A DNA stretch of 64,000 nucleotides, taken from DYIU01 sp038326775. GTDB taxonomy: Bacteria > Actinomycetota > Geothermincolia > Fen-727 > Anoxymicrobiaceae. Position 1 is the stretch's first letter; each line of letters starts with the position of its first letter. Of the stretch, positions 59,697-64,000 are shown piece after piece. Location of the stretch: assembly GCA_038326775.1 (NCBI GenBank), contig JBBQKJ010000007.1:23015-87014 (forward strand), written 5' to 3'. A program made the position numbers and the translations under genes. The notes under the pieces are model-generated. The model was not told where the DNA came from. It worked only from the letters and a program-made list of their open reading frames with translations, and made no database searches.

Positions 59697-61007
59697 TCAG
59701 CACTTCTTTTCCTCGGAGCCGATGTACCCGGCGATGAACTTCATCGCGCAGAACTCGCCGCACATGGTGCATCCGCCAGCTTCACTCACCTTGCACTCGG
59801 CTAGTATCGCGCGCGCGCGCCTGGGATCGATAGAGAGCTCCACCTGCTCGTCCCACTTGAGCGCCTTGCGCGCCCGGGACATCCTGTTGTCCCACTTCAT
59901 AAAAAACTCGGGGTTCTTGGCCAGATCGGCCGCGTGCGCGGCGATGCGTGCTACGATGGTGCCCTCGCGGACATCCTCTATCTCAGGTAATCCCAGGTGC
60001 TCTCTGGGCGTAACGTAGCAGAGATAATCGGCCCCTGAAGCCGCCGCAAGAGCTCCCCCCATGCCGGCGACAATATGGTCGTACCCCGGGGCCACGTCAG
60101 TCACCAGCGGACCCAATACGTAAAAAGGCGCTCCCCGGCAGATATCCTTGGCAAGCCTTACGTTCTCGACGATTTGTCCTATCGGCACGTGGCCCGGACC
60201 TTCGACCATCACCTGGACCCCGGCCTCGCGGCAGCGGGCGACCAGCTCTCCCAAAGTTATCAACTCCTGGATCTGGGCGCCATCGGTAGCGTCCGCCACG
60301 GCGCCCGGCCTGTACCCGTCGCCAAGGCTAAGAGTAAGCTCGTGGCGTCTGGCGATATCGAGAAGGCGGTCGAACTCGCTGTAGAGAGGATTCTCCCTAT
60401 CGTTATAGAGGATCCAGCCTGACAGAAAAGCCCCGCCCCGACTCACGATATCGGCGATGCGTCCGGTCTTCTCCAGCGCGTCAAGCGCCTTCGTGGTAAC
60501 CCCGCAGTGGACCGTCACGAAGTCGACCCCGTCGGCGGCGTGCCGCTCGATTGACTGGAACATATCGTCCGCCGTCATCTGCACAATGCTGCCGTGCTTT
60601 TCCTGTGACTCGATGGCCGCCTGGTAGATGGGCACTGTGCCCACCGGGACCGCCGACTTGCCCATCACGGCGCGGCGCACCGCGTCTATGTCTCCGCCGG
60701 TGGAGAGGTCCATGATCGTGTCGGCGCCGGCGTCCACGGCGGCCGCGAGCTTCTCCAGCTCGAAGTCGATATCGGCCCTGTCCCCGGAGGTGCCCAGATT
60801 GGCGTTGACCTTGGTGCGCAGCCCCTTTCCGATAGCGCAGGGGCGGCTGAGTTCGCGCATCGAGTTGAGGGTCAGGACGGCGGTGCCCTCTATCACCTCC
60901 GCCGCTATCTCCTCGGCCTCGAGCGGCTCGTCCTCGGCGGCCCGCTCGAAGACGTCGGGGATGTCTCCCCGCCTGAGTCTCTGTATCAGTGTCATTTTCT
61001 CATGCAA
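59697..61007 (-). CDS. thiC: HMP-phosphate synthase ThiC
   Basis: The 436-residue radical-SAM enzyme converts AIR to HMP-P. Core motifs are 'TKVNANLGTSGD', 'DTIMDLSTGGDIDAVR' and 'VEGPGHVPIGQI'. The C-terminal CxxCx4C (CTMCGEFC) binds the [4Fe-4S] cluster. It is the short form without the long N-terminal extension. TTG 61007 is better placed after GGGGG than ATG 60995. It directly follows thiE. Confidence 0.96.
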   Translation of the reverse strand: MHEKMTLIQRLRRGDIPDVFERAAEDEPLEAEEIAAEVIEGTAVLTLNSMRELSRPCAIGKGLRTKVNANLGTSGDRADIDFELEKLAAAVDAGADTIMDLSTGGDIDAVRRAVMGKSAVPVGTVPIYQAAIESQEKHGSIVQMTADDMFQSIERHAADGVDFVTVHCGVTTKALDALEKTGRIADIVSRGGAFLSGWILYNDRENPLYSEFDRLLDIARRHELTLSLGDGYRPGAVADATDGAQIQELITLGELVARCREAGVQVMVEGPGHVPIGQIVENVRLAKDICRGAPFYVLGPLVTDVAPGYDHIVAGMGGALAAASGADYLCYVTPREHLGLPEIEDVREGTIVARIAAHAADLAKNPEFFMKWDNRMSRARKALKWDEQVELSIDPRRARAILAECKVSEAGGCTMCGEFCAMKFIAGYIGSEEKKC

Positions 61008-61008
61008 C

Positions 61009-61689
61009 TTAACAACCCCCGGTACTGCTTTGAACGAACCCGTCGTGATGTCCCAACTCCTCCAGGATCTCCCTGGTGGAGCTCTCCATGTCATCGGCGC
61101 GGCAAACCGCCGAAACCACCGCGACACCCGCCGCTCCAGCCTCGACCACAGACGCTGCTGTCCCCGCGGTGATGCCGCCAACCCCTATGACGGGCGCAAT
61201 CCGCGCCCGGCAGTATGCCTCGAGCCCTTCCAGGCCGATGGGCCGACCCGCGTCCGTCTTCGTTGGAGAGCCGAACACCGGCCCTATGCCCAGGTAGTCG
61301 GCCCCGACAGCGGCGGCCTCGCGGGCTTCTTCTCCGCTCTCGGGTGAAAACCCTATGATCGCGCCCGGCGGCAAAATCTTCCTCGCGCTCGCCACATCCA
61401 GGTCCTCCACTCCCAGGTGAACGCCGTCCGCGCCCACGGCCGCAGCGACGTCCACCCTGTCGTTCACGAAGAACAGCGCATGCCTCTGGCGGCAGAGCGC
61501 TTTTATCCGCGCCGCCACCAGGGCGAAGTCGGCGTCCGTCAGGACCTTGTCCCGCATCTGCACGGCCCGGCAACCGCCCGCAAGCGCGGCGCGCGCGACG
61601 TCCTCGTGCCCGCGCTCGTCTCCCCCGGCTTCCGTCACGACCACGAGCCTCAACAGCCATATCAGGTTGGGCTTGATGGCGCAGCTCAA
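61009..61689 (-). CDS. thiE: Thiamine-phosphate synthase
   Basis: The 226-residue TIM-barrel enzyme joins HMP-PP and thiazole phosphate. Motifs are 'AVQMRDKVLTDADF', 'FFVNDRVDVAAAVGADGVHL', 'YLGIGPVFGSPTK' and 'PVIGVGGITAG'. The TTG start at 61689 follows GGGGGGTAAGGA, which includes the thi4 stop; the frame is open upstream inside thi4 but Arg-rich and unlike the family. Confidence 0.93.
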   Translation of the reverse strand: MSCAIKPNLIWLLRLVVVTEAGGDERGHEDVARAALAGGCRAVQMRDKVLTDADFALVAARIKALCRQRHALFFVNDRVDVAAAVGADGVHLGVEDLDVASARKILPPGAIIGFSPESGEEAREAAAVGADYLGIGPVFGSPTKTDAGRPIGLEGLEAYCRARIAPVIGVGGITAGTAASVVEAGAAGVAVVSAVCRADDMESSTREILEELGHHDGFVQSSTGGC

Positions 61690-61693
61690 ATCC

Positions 61694-62482
61694 TTACCCC
61701 CCGCGGACAAGCTCCACCGCAAGCTCGGCCGCCCTCTTGCCCGACAGGAACATGCCCCCGAAAATGGCACCCATGCGCGGGGACCCGAAGACCGCGTTGG
61801 CCGCCATGCCGCTGACCAGCAGGCCGGGGTACACCTGGCGCGTGTTGTGAACGATCTCGGCCTCGCCGACCTCGGCCCACATAGGCTTCTCGCCAACGAC
61901 CTGGCCGCCGCCGGTGAACAGGCGGGCGCCGGGAATCTTGCGCGCGACCGTGTGCGCCACGCTCGCCTCGTGCCCGGTAGCGTCTATGACGACCCTGGCC
62001 TCAATTGCGAGCGGGTCCACGTGAAGGCCGGCCAGTTCGACAGCCCTCCAGTTGATCACCACGCCCGCAACGCGGTCGTCCTCGCGGATGAGGACGTCCT
62101 CCACCGACACCCCGATCCAGATTCTCACCCCTGCGTCTACAGTGCACGCCGTGCACTTCGACACGGTCTCGACCGAGTCGCCCAGGAAGTAACCTTCGTG
62201 AAACGGCTCGAGCCTGACACCGAAAGCGCGCACGATGTCGGCGGCCTCCTCCTGGATGACGATCCGCGGGAAGAGCATGCCGCCACCCCACATGCCGCCG
62301 CCGACGTGGAGGTTGCGCTCGAATATCGCCACCTTGAGGCCCTCCCTGGCGAGGAAGTACGCGCAGGCCATCCCCGACGGCCCCGCTCCGACCACGGCGA
62401 CGTCGAGCTGCAAAGAACTAAGGAAATCGCGCGTGAAACCTTCCACTATTCCCCTGGTGACCTCGATCTCAGATAGCGGCAT
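61694..62482 (-). CDS. thi4: Thi4-type thiazole synthase (sulfide-dependent class)
   Basis: The 262-residue flavoenzyme has the NAD/FAD site 'VAVVGAGPSGMACAYFLARE', 'GGGMWGGGMLFPRIV' and C-terminal 'GMAANAVFGSPRMGAIFGGM'. It makes the thiazole from NAD and glycine. Yeast Thi4 gives up an active-site Cys. Here the matching segment 'AGLHVDPLAI' has His154, as in methanogen Thi4 that uses free sulfide catalytically. ATG 62482 follows AGGAGG. It is the first gene after the TPP riboswitch, and no thiG/thiS/thiH are in the window. Confidence 0.93.
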   Translation of the reverse strand: MPLSEIEVTRGIVEGFTRDFLSSLQLDVAVVGAGPSGMACAYFLAREGLKVAIFERNLHVGGGMWGGGMLFPRIVIQEEAADIVRAFGVRLEPFHEGYFLGDSVETVSKCTACTVDAGVRIWIGVSVEDVLIREDDRVAGVVINWRAVELAGLHVDPLAIEARVVIDATGHEASVAHTVARKIPGARLFTGGGQVVGEKPMWAEVGEAEIVHNTRQVYPGLLVSGMAANAVFGSPRMGAIFGGMFLSGKRAAELAVELVRGG

Positions 62483-62506
62483 CTTGCGTCCTCCTTTTCG
62501 TGAAAC

Positions 62507-62534
62507 AAAAAAACCGTGCCACCGCTTGGCTCGG
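62507..62534 (-). terminator. Riboswitch-controlled intrinsic terminator
   Basis: On the minus strand CCGAGCCA pairs with TGGCACGG (one A-A mismatch) around AGCGG and is followed by seven T residues. It lies between the TPP aptamer and the thi4 start, so transcription attenuation is the likely control. Confidence 0.85.
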
Positions 62535-62554
62535 CTTAAGGCTCGCCTTTTGAC

Positions 62555-62641
62555 AATCCCTACGCTGGCATTACCCGACAGGTTCTTACGGTCGACGGGT
62601 CTTCCCCGTCCTCTCAGCCCGCTGATACGAGCTCCCGCTGT
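62555..62641 (-). promoter_or_regulatory. TPP riboswitch (THI element)
   Basis: The minus strand carries the THI-box landmarks in order: GCGGGAGC, GGGCTGAGAGG, then AGAACCTGTCGGGTAATGCC and CAGCGTAGGGA. The aptamer binds thiamin diphosphate and should promote the terminator at 62507-62534, shutting off the thi operon. Confidence 0.95.
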
Positions 62642-62664
62642 ACAGGACATATTCAGTTAGTTGT

Positions 62665-62693
62665 ATTATATTCCTGCAGCCGGTGCGCGACAA
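62665..62693 (-). promoter_or_regulatory. Promoter of the thiamin operon
   Basis: TTGTCG (62688-62693), a 17-base spacer and a perfect TATAAT (62665-62670) on the minus strand predict a start about 17 bases before the riboswitch aptamer. Confidence 0.75.
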
Positions 62694-62739
62694 TCCGGCG
62701 GGTCGGGTCAGGAGCAATTAGTTTTAAGAGGTGAGATCA

Positions 62740-63159
62740 TTGGGTGACAGCGAGGAGCCTAAGGAAGAAGCCGGGAAGAAAAAATCCCGCCTGTGGACGC
62801 CCGACGGCGGAGAGGGCGGAGGCGTTGAAAGCGGGGGCGCCGGGCCCGAGGCCGAGGGCGAGAGCGAGGAGATGTCCGACGAGGAGCTTCGCCGCCGCAT
62901 GGACGAGGCGATGGAGAAGATAACCGTCGCCGACGTGATCATCGACATGATGGTGTCGCTTTCCAGCCTCGCCTACCAGCGCATGGGAATCCCCCACGAG
63001 GTCAACGAGAAGTACCGTGACATGGAGCAGGCGCGAATGGCAATTGACTGCCTCGACGCCCTGGCGACCGCGATCGAGGGCAGGATTCCCGACGAGGTCG
63101 CAAAACCGCTAACCGGGACGCTCGACAACCTCAAGCTGAACTTCGCGAAGGAATCGTAG
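62740..63159 (+). CDS. DUF1844 protein
   Basis: The 139-residue product has a charged, Gly/Glu-rich N-terminal third and a helical DUF1844 domain ('VIIDMMVSLSSLAYQRMGIP', 'DMEQARMAIDCLDALATAIE'). Function is unknown. TTG 62740 is preferred because AAGAGGTG lies six bases before it; GTG 62731 is in frame but adjacent to the ribosome site. It is divergent from the thi operon. Confidence 0.85.
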   Translation: MGDSEEPKEEAGKKKSRLWTPDGGEGGGVESGGAGPEAEGESEEMSDEELRRRMDEAMEKITVADVIIDMMVSLSSLAYQRMGIPHEVNEKYRDMEQARMAIDCLDALATAIEGRIPDEVAKPLTGTLDNLKLNFAKES

Positions 63160-63168
63160 CGTCGGGCC

Positions 63169-63510
63169 TTACCTCACAGCCGCCTTCGCCACCCCGCCCT
63201 GGGTGAGGATGTAGTAGGTGCCGCCTGCCGGGTCGGCCGGCACTCCCCTGGCGAAGGACTGCGTAAGCTGGGTTATGCTTGTCGGGTAGGCTCCGTTCTC
63301 CGCGTAGTAGGCCTGGATGGCCGAATCTATCATCCTGAGGTTTGCTTCGCGGGCGGCGTCGAAGGCCCGTTGCTGAACTCCATCGATGCCGCCGGTCTCC
63401 TCGGTAGGCTGACTGGCGGGCTTCGAGCCCGAGCTTCCGCATCCGGCGAGCGCGCTCAACAACGAGCATAGCAATACAAGCAACAGCCCGGTGACAAACA
63501 CCTTCTTCAT
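63169..63510 (-). CDS. Lipoprotein with pilin-like C-terminal domain
   Basis: The 113-residue product begins with a lipoprotein signal (MKKVF..., lipobox ALAGC). After a short linker the segment 'ANLRMIDSAIQAYYAENGAY' followed by 'VPADPAGGTYYI' closely resembles the globular part of type II pseudopilins or type IV pilins, without a prepilin leader or the usual hydrophobic N helix next to it. It may be a lipid-anchored pilin-fold protein. It is 12 bases from the next minus-strand gene upstream. Confidence 0.75.
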   Translation of the reverse strand: MKKVFVTGLLLVLLCSLLSALAGCGSSGSKPASQPTEETGGIDGVQQRAFDAAREANLRMIDSAIQAYYAENGAYPTSITQLTQSFARGVPADPAGGTYYILTQGGVAKAAVR

Positions 63511-63522
63511 CTTCCTCCCCCT

Positions 63523-63786
63523 CTAATATGCCTCCGGCCCCTCGGCTCCCCTGCCGACAACCTCCTGGTACGCGAGGCCGGATACCTGCGACACGTTGAG
63601 CACGCAGGTAACATACTCCGAGCTCTCACCGGATGAAGGGTTGATGATGGCAACCTTGCCGAGGACCAGAAAATCGCCCTCCAGCACTCCCTCCAGCGTC
63701 CCCCGGTACTTGATCGGCCCGCAGTAAGCGACGATCTCCTGTCCCCTCCACTGGCCTGCATAAGCTATAAGGTCCAATTTTCGCAT
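63523..63786 (-). CDS. Small beta-rich protein of unknown function
   Basis: The 87-residue product has no signal peptide. Alternating short hydrophobic segments ('IVAYCGPIKYRGTLEGV', 'FLVLGKVAIINP', 'VTCVLNVSQVSGLAY') suggest a small barrel, perhaps Sm-like or SH3-like. No family is recognised. ATG 63786 follows AAGGAGGATGCG. It probably forms an operon with the pilin-like lipoprotein gene. Confidence 0.7.
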   Translation of the reverse strand: MRKLDLIAYAGQWRGQEIVAYCGPIKYRGTLEGVLEGDFLVLGKVAIINPSSGESSEYVTCVLNVSQVSGLAYQEVVGRGAEGPEAY

Positions 63787-64000
63787 CCTCCTTCGCCTAA
63801 AGGGATACCCCCTGATGCCATGTCGTCGATTCTACTAATAAGTTATCGGTCAGGCGCGCCAATCCCTGCAGACAGAGTCGAGTTGCCGGGAGGGTCAAAG
63901 TCATGACACCGATTCATCCTGGGGTCCGGGAGCAAGAGAAGCATAAAATTGATGGGTGCGTGGCGCACGCGGGATGGGCGCGGATGGGGGTTTGAAAGCA
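63787..64000. other. Right-end non-coding stretch
   Basis: I see no supported gene. A short frame from ATG 63974 stays open to the edge but has no ribosome site and cannot be judged. Confidence 0.5.

Noticed and set aside
63974..64000. Possible gene start at the right edge
   Set aside because: Nine codons without ribosome site cannot be judged.
1..64000. tRNA, rRNA, CRISPR or insertion sequences
   Set aside because: I looked through the intergenic gaps and saw no cloverleaf-like segments, regularly spaced repeats or transposase genes; a tRNAscan or CRISPR search would settle it.

Overview
The window comes from a high-GC bacterium. It is most likely a deep-branching, probably anaerobic member of the Actinobacteriota, of the Geothermincolia / Aquicultoria / OPB41 kind. 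Several features point that way: a WhiG-type sigma factor beside xerC and rpsB; a phosphatidylinositol-phosphate synthase, acyltransferase and PimA-like mannosyltransferase set; heavy use of GTG and especially TTG starts; surface-protein repeats of the 'ERAMYW' type; an ADP-forming acetyl-CoA synthetase; and a Thi4 with histidine where the suicide enzymes have cysteine. The lineage is an inference from gene content; no marker phylogeny was run.

Layout: almost all core genes lie on the minus strand in one long, nearly colinear housekeeping block. Positions 1-4543 hold a partial DUF3048 lipoprotein, htpX-lemA and a LysE-type exporter with an inositol-phosphatase-like enzyme. Positions 4789-10567 hold a zinc-ribbon/Pro-rich protein and the phosphatidylinositol-mannoside-like genes, which are split by a plus-strand pair (PAP2 phosphatase and an alpha/beta-hydrolase-like membrane protein). 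Positions 10669-25712 run, in transcription order, comM-dprA, xerC-whiG, then rpsB-tsf-pyrH-frr-cdsA-dxr-rseP-methyltransferase-ispG-proS. Positions 25854-29573 are an accessory insert with a frameshifted lipoprotein, a KAS III remnant and a polytopic membrane protein. Positions 29676-35282 are ffh-rpsP-khpA-rimM-trmD-rplS-lepB-rnhB-yraN. Positions 35386-39045 carry small accessory genes. Positions 39154-53496 are recG, an rsmD-coaD fusion, a coiled-coil protein, yceD-rpmF, ADP-forming acetyl-CoA synthetase with a BioD/DRTGG partner, rnc, a ROK kinase, smc and ftsY. Positions 53599-56865 are a second insert with a six-hairpin glycosidase and a decayed surface-repeat gene, followed by rpmB. Positions 57191-62693 are a thiamin operon (thi4-thiE-thiC-thiL-thiD-yfcE) behind a strong promoter, a TPP riboswitch and an intrinsic terminator. 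The right end holds three small genes.

As a whole the window encodes translation, protein export (ffh, ftsY, lepB, rseP), isoprenoid and phospholipid synthesis (ispG, dxr, cdsA, PI synthase), chromosome maintenance (smc, xerC, recG, dprA) and thiamin diphosphate synthesis.

The most unusual features are a dispersed family of inverted repeats whose arms begin GGGGTCAG and sit directly after stop codons, an in-frame RsmD-CoaD fusion that keeps an internal ribosome-binding site, a 212-bp overlap of rnc with the ROK kinase, a KAS III remnant with its catalytic Cys changed to Trp, and a PAP2/hydrolase pair in which each protein appears to lack one catalytic residue. I see no CRISPR array, transposase, rRNA or tRNA.
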